Below, one piece after another: positions 15,246 through 22,825 of a DNA stretch of 64,000 bases (position 1 is the first letter of the stretch; each line of letters opens with the position of its first letter). Below the pieces are notes generated by a model. It worked only from the letters and a program-made list of their open reading frames with translations. It was not told where the DNA came from and did not search any database. This stretch comes from UBA6623 sp965238125 (lineage in GTDB: Bacteria; Acidobacteriota; Terriglobia; Bryobacterales; UBA6623). The stretch is taken from contig OZ250179.1 of NCBI GenBank assembly GCA_965238125.1, positions 6,014,001 through 6,078,000 on the forward strand, given 5' to 3'. A program made the translations under genes and the position numbers.

Positions 15246-17384
15246 CTAGTCGCCGCTTGCTCCGATCATTTCCTGATCGTGACTCTTGCTGCCGTTAGCG
15301 CCGTTGCCGTTGGCAGGGCCGCCGATTTGGACCAACGAAGGAGCCGCAGGCTCTTTGAGCACTTGTTCGCGGTACATCTTCATCAGCCGCGCTTCTTCTT
15401 CGGGGGTGAGGATCTTGCGCTTCGATGTCCCGCCGTTGACGGCCGGGGCTGTTTCGCCCTTGGCTTGCGCCTCGGCCAGCTTGCGGTCGCGCTCGAGAAT
15501 CTTCTCTTCACGCGCGTTGGCCGGGCCCTCGGAGACCTGCACCCCGCGAGCGGCGTGCTCGGCGTTGATCGCCAAGTGGTGCTCGTAGTCATTCAGATTG
15601 ACGTCACGGCCGCCGGCGTAGATGTTGTGCTTGCCGTGCTCGCCGTACCACTTGCTCAGCGTGGCCGTCATGTGCATCTTCTCGATGATGTTACGCCAGC
15701 CGACGCCGGTGTTATACGCGCAGAAGGAGATTTCGCCTTCCTGCGTCCCGTAAGGAATGATGCACATCTCGGTGCGGCGGAAGTCGTAGTTAAACAGATC
15801 CTGGAACCACATACCCGCCACGAAGAGGAAGTTCCACGGATCGTTGCGCCGCGAGACGCCCTTGCCGTAGTTCGTTCCGCTGAGGCCGAAGGACTTGTCG
15901 AACTTCTTGAGCAGCGCGAACAAGTCAAAGCTCGCGGGCGCTTTGTAGGGGTTGTAGTTCTTGAGCAGCGCCAATCCGAGCTGTATGTTGCTCCACTTGG
16001 TCGAGCGGCCGGAGTCAGTGATCTGACGAATGTCCTGCACGAACTGCGGAACGTTGATGAACTCGGCGACCGGAGCCATCTCCTTGGTCTCTTTGTTGAT
16101 CATCAGCGCCGTGCCTACTCCACAATTGGGGTGGCAACCGCAGTTCACCTGGCCCCACTGTGATTCAGGCCCGTGGGCCACGTCGGCGGCGTCCACAAAC
16201 GAACTCATGACCGAAATCGGGAACCAATCGCGATTCGGCTCGGTGATGCCGACCTGCTCTTTGACGTCCCGCGCCAGGTGCGAAAGCGTGTAGCGCTGCC
16301 GCAGGCGACGTTCATCGGTGATCGCTTCGTCGCGCCCGGTGAAGGAAACCGGCTGGAAGGCGATGAAGGCGATCTTTCCGGGGTTGTCGCGGGCGAATTG
16401 AATGATTGGGCCGACCTGCTCGTTGTTGACATTGTTGACGAGCGTCGTCACCAGGACAACCTCGGTGCCGGCGGCGTGCAAGTTCTCAATCGCCTTGAGC
16501 TTAATGTCGAACAGATTGCCGATCGCACGGTGCGAGTTGGGCTCGTTGCCGATACCGTCGAACTGCAGGTAGGCATAGCGCAAACCGGCATCGGCGGCCT
16601 TTTCGGCGAACGCGCGGCTCTTGGCGAACTCAATGCCGTTGGTCGCCGCCTGCACGCTGTTGAAACCGATCGAGCGGGCGTAGCGAACCGCCTTCAAGAA
16701 GAACGGCGACATGGTGGGCTCGCCGCCCGAGAACTGCACCGACATCTGACGCCGCGGCTTGATCTTCAGCGCGTTGTCAAGAATCGTCTTGATCTCGTCC
16801 CATTCGAGCTCATGGACAAAACCGACCTGGTTGGCGTCCATGAAGCAGGGGTCGCACATCATATTGCAGCGGTTGGTGAGGTCGACGGTGAGAACCGAGC
16901 CTCGGCCGTACTTGACGGTGCTGGAACCGTGATTGTGCAGATCTTTGTCGTTGTGCGCGCGGATGTCGCGGCCCGGGAAGTTCGACTCGATGTGCTCGAG
17001 GAACTTCGAATCGATGGCCATGAGGTCTTCGATCTTGCCGTGCGTCGGACAGTCCTTGACCATCCAGATCTCGCCGTCGCGCTCGACGATGACAGCCTTG
17101 ATCTCGCCGACCTTCTGTTCCTTAAGGATGTTGTAGTCGACTTCGCCGTCGAGAATTCGGGCGCGAGCTTCCGTTACGCATTTGGGGCAAAGCGAATCGG
17201 TTTGGCGCGGCCATCCCAGTGGCGGCTTGCTCTTCTCCCATGACTTGAGCATGGGCTTTTCCGACCAGTCGGGGGTGAAAGCGGGGTTGGGGTCGACCTT
17301 TTGGTTGATGCGCTGAAAGCCCTTCCAGGCGGACGCGGCGACTGTCGTAATTCCCTTTTCGAGATACTTGATGGGTCTGTGCAT
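15246..17384 (-). CDS. radical SAM enzyme of the Tes/MJ0619 (COG1964-like) type
   Basis: A 712-residue radical SAM protein. An N-terminal treble-clef-like part has CPKC at 66-69 and CPTH at 112-115. The SAM cluster motif CX3CX2C is at 173-180 (CNMMCDPC), with SGGEPT near 219. Further cysteines lie at 415, 417 and 421 (NCGCHPNCG) and at 541 and 555 (CIIPYGTQEGEISFCAYN). This layout, including the GMWFQDLFNYDFRRTEMC block, resembles MJ0619-like enzymes, the group that includes archaeal tetraether lipid synthase (Tes) and bacterial relatives. The last 100 residues are low-complexity (GNGANGSK). It is divergent from the HAD-DUF2088-epimerase operon. Joining lipid tails or methylating is possible; the substrate is not known. 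Confidence 0.8.
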   Translation of the reverse strand: MHRPIKYLEKGITTVAASAWKGFQRINQKVDPNPAFTPDWSEKPMLKSWEKSKPPLGWPRQTDSLCPKCVTEARARILDGEVDYNILKEQKVGEIKAVIVERDGEIWMVKDCPTHGKIEDLMAIDSKFLEHIESNFPGRDIRAHNDKDLHNHGSSTVKYGRGSVLTVDLTNRCNMMCDPCFMDANQVGFVHELEWDEIKTILDNALKIKPRRQMSVQFSGGEPTMSPFFLKAVRYARSIGFNSVQAATNGIEFAKSRAFAEKAADAGLRYAYLQFDGIGNEPNSHRAIGNLFDIKLKAIENLHAAGTEVVLVTTLVNNVNNEQVGPIIQFARDNPGKIAFIAFQPVSFTGRDEAITDERRLRQRYTLSHLARDVKEQVGITEPNRDWFPISVMSSFVDAADVAHGPESQWGQVNCGCHPNCGVGTALMINKETKEMAPVAEFINVPQFVQDIRQITDSGRSTKWSNIQLGLALLKNYNPYKAPASFDLFALLKKFDKSFGLSGTNYGKGVSRRNDPWNFLFVAGMWFQDLFNYDFRRTEMCIIPYGTQEGEISFCAYNTGVGWRNIIEKMHMTATLSKWYGEHGKHNIYAGGRDVNLNDYEHHLAINAEHAARGVQVSEGPANAREEKILERDRKLAEAQAKGETAPAVNGGTSKRKILTPEEEARLMKMYREQVLKEPAAPSLVQIGGPANGNGANGSKSHDQEMIGASGD

Positions 17385-17764
17385 CTACTGAACTCCTCCG
17401 GCGGCTTCGAGGTTCTGAGGTTTTTCGGTCTTTATTCGCCGAAACCGCCTGTCGCAAGACGCACCTTGCCCCGGGAGCGGGCACAGCACACCTAACAACC
17501 CTACTAGCATACGCAATCCTACCTATGACCTGCCAGTAAAATTGGCTCAATGGGTTAAATCGGGTGCTGTATGGCGATCTGGGCCGGTGAATGGTACCCC
17601 GTTTTCGCGTACCGGTACAAAATAAACCCACCTCGGAGTGGGTGTCGGTCCCCTCCGAGCTCCCCGACGCCGGTTATCGGGACAGGCACTCACCGGCCTG
17701 TCCGGTGAGCATACGAACCGCTGCCGGTCGCCCGCGCCGGCAATGATAGAATCAGTCTCGATCC
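17385..17764. other. divergent intergenic region with hairpins
   Basis: 380 bp between the radical SAM gene and the HAD operon with no convincing gene. It holds ACCCAC-CTCGGA-GTGGGT (17626-17643) and a perfect 8-bp stem CTCACCGG-CCTGT-CCGGTGAG (17689-17709). TAGAAT at 17747-17752 could be a -10 box for the HAD gene, but no -35 box matches it. Signals controlling both divergent units presumably lie here. Confidence 0.4.
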
Positions 17765-18445
17765 ATGCAAGAGATGATTCGAGCCGCCTTCTATGATTTT
17801 GACGGCACCCTGGTTTCGAGCAACGTCGTTACGCGCTACGCCTATTTCGCGAAACATCATCCATCGCGTCTCGAAGCCTTTTTGCGCTATACCAAGCTGC
17901 TGCTGACCGTGCCGCTGTGGCTGGCGCTCGACGCCTACTCGCGGCGGCTTTTCAACGAAATCTTCTACCGCGAATACCGCGCTATGCGCCTCGACATACT
18001 CAACGAGCAGTCCGAGCGAATGTTCGCGAACGACATTCTCCCCAAGGTCTACCCCGGGGCGAAGCCGTTGATCGAAGCCGATCGCGCGGCCGGATTCCGC
18101 CTCGTGCTCGTCAGCGGCGGCCTCGATTTCGCGATCGCGCCGGCTGTCGAGTACTTTGGCTTTGACGACCTGATCGCCAATCGCTTGGTCTTTGAAGACG
18201 GCGTCGCTACCGGCGACCTTGCGCCGCCCTTGTTAGCCGAGCAAGAGAAGGTAGCGGCGATTGAGCGCTATTGCCGCGAGTATAATGTGGACACGGCGCG
18301 CTCGAAAGCCTATTCCGACAGTCTTTCGGACCTGCCCATGCTCGAAGCCGTGGGCGTGCCCGCGGCCCTCAACCCCGACCGGCGGCTCAGGAAAGTCGCC
18401 GTCGAGCGGGGTTGGCCGGTGCTGGATTTGAAGGCTGGTGAATGA
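17765..18445 (+). CDS. HAD-IB family phosphatase
   Basis: A 226-residue haloacid-dehalogenase phosphatase of subfamily IB. Nucleophile and acid/base Asp are D11 and D13 in FYDFDGTLVSS. Motif II is the LVSGGLDF Ser, and motif IV is in KAYSDSLSDLPML near residue 182. A helical cap with hydrophobic LLLTVPLWLALDAY (about residues 47-60) could touch the membrane. Family members dephosphorylate small phosphomonoesters, including lipid head-group precursors. The second ATG (residue 4) is an alternative start. Its TGA overlaps the ATG of the next small ORF (ATGA), so this is the first gene of a coupled operon. Confidence 0.85.
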   Translation: MQEMIRAAFYDFDGTLVSSNVVTRYAYFAKHHPSRLEAFLRYTKLLLTVPLWLALDAYSRRLFNEIFYREYRAMRLDILNEQSERMFANDILPKVYPGAKPLIEADRAAGFRLVLVSGGLDFAIAPAVEYFGFDDLIANRLVFEDGVATGDLAPPLLAEQEKVAAIERYCREYNVDTARSKAYSDSLSDLPMLEAVGVPAALNPDRRLRKVAVERGWPVLDLKAGE

Positions 18446-18702
18446 TGGAGAAAATCGGGGAGAGTCCGCTTCTGATGAATCCGCTGATTCAAGATACCGC
18501 CATCAAGATGGGATTCGGCGGCGTGAAGCGTCAGGTCGGGTTGGCGCGCTCGTTCCTGCCGCCCTTTCAGGGCTTGAGGGTAGTGGGGGGGCGTCACCTA
18601 GGGTTCCGCCTTCGGCTCTACCCTAGGCTATATTCCTGCCGCCGCTTCGCGGCTGTACCAACCCGCAACCGCCCCGCGGGAGGTGGAGGGTTCGCTCAGT
18701 GA
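18442..18702 (+). CDS. small bridging ORF containing a repeat
   Basis: An 86-codon frame that starts at the ATG overlapping the HAD stop (ATGA) and ends in a TGA overlapping the GTG start of the DUF2088 gene (GTGA). The first 36 residues (MMEKIGESPLLMNPLIQDTA onward) look like real protein. The remainder is translation of the palindromic repeat at 18552-18656, read through without a stop. Either a small protein has been extended by an in-frame repeat, or the frame remains open because ribosomes must reach the next gene. No family is recognised. Confidence 0.45.
   Translation: MMEKIGESPLLMNPLIQDTAIKMGFGGVKRQVGLARSFLPPFQGLRVVGGRHLGFRLRLYPRLYSCRRFAAVPTRNRPAGGGGFAQ
18552..18656. repeat. palindromic repeat unit, copy 2
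   Basis: The same chain of modules as 10068-10168: TTCCTGCCGCCCTTTCAGGG, a diverged middle, GGTTCCGCCTTCGGCTCTACC, CTATATTCCTG and GCCGCTTCGCGGC. It is inside the small ORF between the HAD and DUF2088 genes. Confidence 0.7.
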
Positions 18703-20384
18703 ACACCAACGCCCAAGTCGTCGACGATTTCACCTTCGGAGACCCCAAGCCGAACGCCGTGGGCCGCAACGCCCTGGTGCCCTACGACGATTGCGTCGTC
18801 CATCTCGACCACACCTCTTCGGAACGTCTGCTGTGGTACGGCGAGGACTTGATGTCGGTCAAGTTCCCGCCCGGCACGCGCGTCGTCTACCCCAAGCCGA
18901 CGATCCCCGGCCTGCCCGATCGCGCGGGAGCGATTCGCTACGCCTTGGGACATTGCTCGGGCATGGAGCCCTTCGCGGCCATGCTGCAACCGGGCATGAA
19001 AGTCACCATCGCCATCGATGACATTTCGCTGCCGCTGCCGAAAATGAAGCGGCCCGATTTGCGCGAGTCCGTGCTGACCATCGTCCTCGATCTGCTGGCC
19101 GCCCGCGGGGTCACCGACGTCCACATCATCATCGCCACGTCGTTTCATCGCCGCATGGAGCCGTTTGAAATTCGGCGCGCCGTCGGCGACCGCATTTTCA
19201 GCGCCTACTACCCTCACAGCCTCTATAACCACGACGGCGAAGACCCCGACGGCATGGTCGAGCTGGGCAAGACGGAGTTGGGCGAGCGGGTGCGCATCAA
19301 CCGCCGCGCAGCGGAGTCGGACTTGCTGGTCTACGTCAACATCAACCTAGTCCCGATGGACGGTGGGAATAAGTCCACTGCGATCGGCCTTTGCGACTAC
19401 CCGTCGCTCCAGGCCCACCACAACCCCGACACGATTCTCAAGAGTGATTCCTACTTCGACGACAAGCGCTCGGCGCTCAAGAGTTCGGCCGACCGCATGG
19501 GCGAGGTCCTCAACAAACACCTTAAGGTGTTCCACATCGAGACCGTCGTCAACAACGCGATGTTTGACCCGAACATGGCTTTCTTCGTCAAGAACGAAGA
19601 CCAGTGGAACGGTTTCGACAAGGCGGCCTTCGGCACGGCCAAGTTTGCCCTGAGCAAACTCTCGCGCGAGACCAAGCGGAAAATCCTGTTCTCGATCCCC
19701 GCGCCCTACGACTTGATCGCGGTGCACGCCGGCGAGACCCACGGTACCCATGCCAAGACGCTGGCCTACTGCTACCAACAATACTGCGTGCCGGTCGAAG
19801 ACCAGTCGGATGTCGTCGTCTTTGGGATGCCGTTCATTTGTCCCTACAATGTCAACTCGATTTTGAATCCCCTGCTTGTACAGGTGATGGCGCTGGGGTA
19901 TTTGTTCAACATGTATCGCGGCATGCCGATCGTCAAGAAGAACGGCGTGCTGATCGTGACGCATCCTCTCTATAACGAATTCGATCCGCGGCATCATCCT
20001 TCCTACATCGAATTTTTCAACCGCATCCTGCCCGAGACGAACGATTCCCACACCTTGCAGCGCAAGTACGAGGAAGAGTTCGCCCATAACCCCGACTACA
20101 TCAAGATGTATCGCACCGGGCACGCCTACCACGGCGTGCATCCTTTCTACATGTGGTACTGGGGAGAAAACGGACGCGCGCATGTCGGCAAGGTCATCGT
20201 CGTCGGCGCCGAAGACCCGAACACGGCCAAGGTGATGGGCTGGGAGACGGCCGCAACGATGCAAGAGGCTCTCGAGATGGCGCACTCCCACGTCGGCCGG
20301 CTTCCGACCGTGACCCATCTCCACATCCCTCCGATCGGCATGGTCGACGTCAGCGGGCAACGCGAGACGGTCGGCGCGGTATGA
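18699..20384 (+). CDS. divergent LarA-like (DUF2088) protein
   Basis: A 561-residue protein with a DUF2088/LarA N-terminal domain (about residues 50-200). LarA itself is a lactate racemase using a nickel-pincer nucleotide made by LarB, LarC and LarE; none of these is in the window. The segment IIIATSFHRRMEPFEIRRAVGD (from residue 146) aligns with the LarA helix that carries a catalytic His. More His-rich segments follow (VHAGETHGTHAKTL; HHPSYIEFF). It is longer than LarA (about 425), with an extended C-terminus ending in VTHLHIPPIGMVDV. The GTG start at 18699 is preceded by GGAGGG. It is probably a racemase or epimerase on an unknown hydroxy acid. Confidence 0.75.
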   Translation: MNTNAQVVDDFTFGDPKPNAVGRNALVPYDDCVVHLDHTSSERLLWYGEDLMSVKFPPGTRVVYPKPTIPGLPDRAGAIRYALGHCSGMEPFAAMLQPGMKVTIAIDDISLPLPKMKRPDLRESVLTIVLDLLAARGVTDVHIIIATSFHRRMEPFEIRRAVGDRIFSAYYPHSLYNHDGEDPDGMVELGKTELGERVRINRRAAESDLLVYVNINLVPMDGGNKSTAIGLCDYPSLQAHHNPDTILKSDSYFDDKRSALKSSADRMGEVLNKHLKVFHIETVVNNAMFDPNMAFFVKNEDQWNGFDKAAFGTAKFALSKLSRETKRKILFSIPAPYDLIAVHAGETHGTHAKTLAYCYQQYCVPVEDQSDVVVFGMPFICPYNVNSILNPLLVQVMALGYLFNMYRGMPIVKKNGVLIVTHPLYNEFDPRHHPSYIEFFNRILPETNDSHTLQRKYEEEFAHNPDYIKMYRTGHAYHGVHPFYMWYWGENGRAHVGKVIVVGAEDPNTAKVMGWETAATMQEALEMAHSHVGRLPTVTHLHIPPIGMVDVSGQRETVGAV

Positions 20385-21373
20385 AAACCGTTTTTGTCAC
20401 CGGGGCCACCGGTTTTCTCGGCAAGCATCTGGTCGCTCAACTCAGCCGCGCGGAACCGGAAACGCGGCTGCGGCTGCTGTGCCGCTCGGCTTGGCCCGGC
20501 GAGCCCCCCGAATCGGTCGAAATCGCCGCGGGCGACATCACCTCGTCCGAGGACGTCGATCGGGCTGTCGAGGGCGCGGACGAGGTCTATCATCTCGCCG
20601 GAATCGTGCAGCGCGACCCCAAGGCCCCGGGCCTTCTCTACAGAACCCACGTCGAGGGAACCCGCAACGTTTGCGAGGCCCTCAAGCGCCATGGCGCGTC
20701 GAAAGCCGTTTTCGTCTCGACGTCGGGAACCGTCGCCGTCGGCCGCACCCCGATCGAACGTGACGAGACGGCCGGCTACGCGATCGAAACGGTCGGCGCG
20801 TGGCCCTACTACACCAGTAAGATTTACGCCGAGAAGCTCGCTCTGCAGTACGTCGAAGACCACAAACTGCCGATTGTCATCGTCAACCCCAGCCTGCTGC
20901 TCGGCCCCGGAGACGACCGCGGTTCCTCGACCGGCGACGTGGCGCTCTTTCTCGAAGGCCAAATCATGGCGATTCCGAGTGGCGGGCTGAACCTCGTGGA
21001 TGTCCGCGATGTCGCCGCCGCCGTCATCGAGGCCATGCGGCGCGGCCGCGTGGGCGAGCGTTATCTGCTGGGCGGGGCGAATTGGACCTTCCGCGAATGG
21101 ATCGCCCGCACGGCGCAGGCCTCGGGCCTCAAGGCTCCGACGATCGAACCGCCTTTGTGGCTGGCTCTCGGCAGCGCCAAGCTGCTGCGGGCGGTGATGC
21201 CGCTGGTCGGCAAGCAATTTAAGCTCGACGACGAATCGATCAAGATGTCGGCCTGCTACTGGTATTGCAACTCGGAAAAGGCGCGAAAGGAGCTGGGCTT
21301 CACGACTCGCGACCCGATGGACACCCTGCGCGACACGATCGACTACATCCGCCGCCGACCGCAAGGCCGGTAG
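20381..21373 (+). CDS. NAD-dependent epimerase/dehydratase, HpnA-like
   Basis: A 330-residue extended short-chain dehydrogenase. The nucleotide loop is TGATGFLGKHL at residues 7-17, and the catalytic YxxxK lies in WPYYTSKIYAEK near residue 147. The segments IVIVNPSLLLGPGD, GGLNLVDVRDVAAAVIEAMRRGRVGERYLLGG match dihydroflavonol-reductase-like proteins such as HpnA, found in hopanoid loci. No hopanoid gene is present, so the substrate may be another lipid-linked or sterol-like alcohol. Its ATG overlaps the DUF2088 stop (ATGA). It is the last gene of the operon. Confidence 0.85.
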   Translation: MKTVFVTGATGFLGKHLVAQLSRAEPETRLRLLCRSAWPGEPPESVEIAAGDITSSEDVDRAVEGADEVYHLAGIVQRDPKAPGLLYRTHVEGTRNVCEALKRHGASKAVFVSTSGTVAVGRTPIERDETAGYAIETVGAWPYYTSKIYAEKLALQYVEDHKLPIVIVNPSLLLGPGDDRGSSTGDVALFLEGQIMAIPSGGLNLVDVRDVAAAVIEAMRRGRVGERYLLGGANWTFREWIARTAQASGLKAPTIEPPLWLALGSAKLLRAVMPLVGKQFKLDDESIKMSACYWYCNSEKARKELGFTTRDPMDTLRDTIDYIRRRPQGR

Positions 21374-21604
21374 CGACCGGCCCTCTTGCCGGTCCAAGTC
21401 AATAGTTGCGACCGGTTCTCAGCCGGTCACGGCCCAAAGCCCCGGGTTCCAGCCGGTCCGCGGAAGTAACCAACCGCCCGCCGCCGCCGCCTACCCATTG
21501 AATAGAGGTGCGCTCTCCCTGCGTTCGCGCGCCGTAGACGCGATAATACACAATGGTTGGATGGGCCGTTTTGCCCGACCGGCCGGTGAATAGAGATATA
21601 TCCT

Positions 21605-22825
21605 GTGAACCCCTGGGTCAAGAGAATCATCGGAATCCTGATCGGCGTCGCGCTGGTTTTCTTGATCGGTACGCGGGTCTACGAAGCCCGTCAGGATGCC
21701 GGCAAGGCGGCCAAAAAGAAGAGACGGGGAGGCCGCGTCGTCAGCGTCGATGTGGCTGAATCGCGCACCGGCTTAATCCGCGAGAACCTGCTGTTGACCG
21801 GATCTTTGAAAGCGAAAGAAGCCGTTGATGTCAGCCCCAAGGCCCAAGGCCGCGTCGAAAAGCTTTATTTTCAGGTCGGCGACTCAGTCGAAAGCGGAAC
21901 ATTGATCGCCGAGCTCGACGACGATGAATTGCAGCAGCAGGTGAACCGGGCCGGCGCCAGCATCGCAGTCACCAGCGCGTCTCTCGAGCAGCGCCGGGCC
22001 GAGCGAGAAAATGTTCGCGCCGAACTCGAAAGGGCGGAGCAGCTTTTCAAGGAAAAGCTCCTCTCTCCCCAGGACTATGACGCCCGCCAGACCGGACTCG
22101 CCGTCGTCAACGCCCAAGTGCAGCTCGCCCAAGCGCAGCAGCAGCAAGCCGAAGCCGAATTGAGCGAGTGGAAGATCCGACTTGCGCAAACCAAGATCTA
22201 CGCCCCGATGAGCGGCATTGTGGCCAATCGCTATGTCGATGTCGGCGCGCTGGTCAGCCCCAACACCCCGGTCATGCGCATCGTCAATCTCTCGACCATG
22301 GTCACGCAAGGCAACGTGCCGGAGCGCAACATCGGCCGGCTGCGCATCGGCAACGAAGCCGTTGTGCGAGTCGACGCCGTTCCCGACCACGGTTTCAAGG
22401 GACGTATCGCGCGGATCGCCCCGGTTCTCGACGCGGCGACGCGTAGCGCGCTGATCGAAATCGATATTCTCAATCCGGGCAATCTCCTCAAGGCCGAAAT
22501 GTTCACCCGCATCGAGTTGGACTTGGGAACGACTCGCGAAGCCGTGCTGATCCCCCGCGAAGGGCTGGTCTATCGCGGCACTCAGCCGGGTGTGTACGTG
22601 ATTGACGGCAATCTACCGACTTTCCGGCCGATCGAAACCGGCTTGACGCGCGAAGACCAAGTCGAAGTCTTGGCGAATCTCGATGCCGGCGTGAAGATCG
22701 TGGGCCGTGGGGCCACGATGCTGCGCGAGGGCGACCGGGTTCGATCCGGCGGCGCGGGAGCCAAGGGCGGTGCGAAGCAAGGGGCGCCGGGAGGCAACAG
22801 GGCCGCCGGAAATAACTCCACATGA
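21605..22825 (+). CDS. RND efflux periplasmic adaptor (membrane fusion protein)
   Basis: A 406-residue adaptor linking an RND pump to an outer-membrane channel. One N-terminal membrane anchor (IIGILIGVALVFLIGT), then the lipoyl half ALKAKEAVDVSPKAQGRVEKL, a coiled-coil hairpin (about residues 105-180), the second lipoyl half KIYAPMSGIVANRYVDVGALV, and beta-barrel domains (VRVDAVPDHGFKGRIARIAPV). A short basic stretch AKKKRRGG follows the anchor. The C-terminal tail is Gly/Ala-rich. The start is a GTG at 21605 with a weak upstream site. Its stop overlaps the ATG of the first pump gene. Confidence 0.9.
   Translation: MNPWVKRIIGILIGVALVFLIGTRVYEARQDAGKAAKKKRRGGRVVSVDVAESRTGLIRENLLLTGSLKAKEAVDVSPKAQGRVEKLYFQVGDSVESGTLIAELDDDELQQQVNRAGASIAVTSASLEQRRAERENVRAELERAEQLFKEKLLSPQDYDARQTGLAVVNAQVQLAQAQQQQAEAELSEWKIRLAQTKIYAPMSGIVANRYVDVGALVSPNTPVMRIVNLSTMVTQGNVPERNIGRLRIGNEAVVRVDAVPDHGFKGRIARIAPVLDAATRSALIEIDILNPGNLLKAEMFTRIELDLGTTREAVLIPREGLVYRGTQPGVYVIDGNLPTFRPIETGLTREDQVEVLANLDAGVKIVGRGATMLREGDRVRSGGAGAKGGAKQGAPGGNRAAGNNST

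Noticed and set aside
10068..18656. The palindromic repeats as a CRISPR array
   Set aside because: Only two distant copies, each a chain of different hairpins, with no regular spacers and no cas genes.
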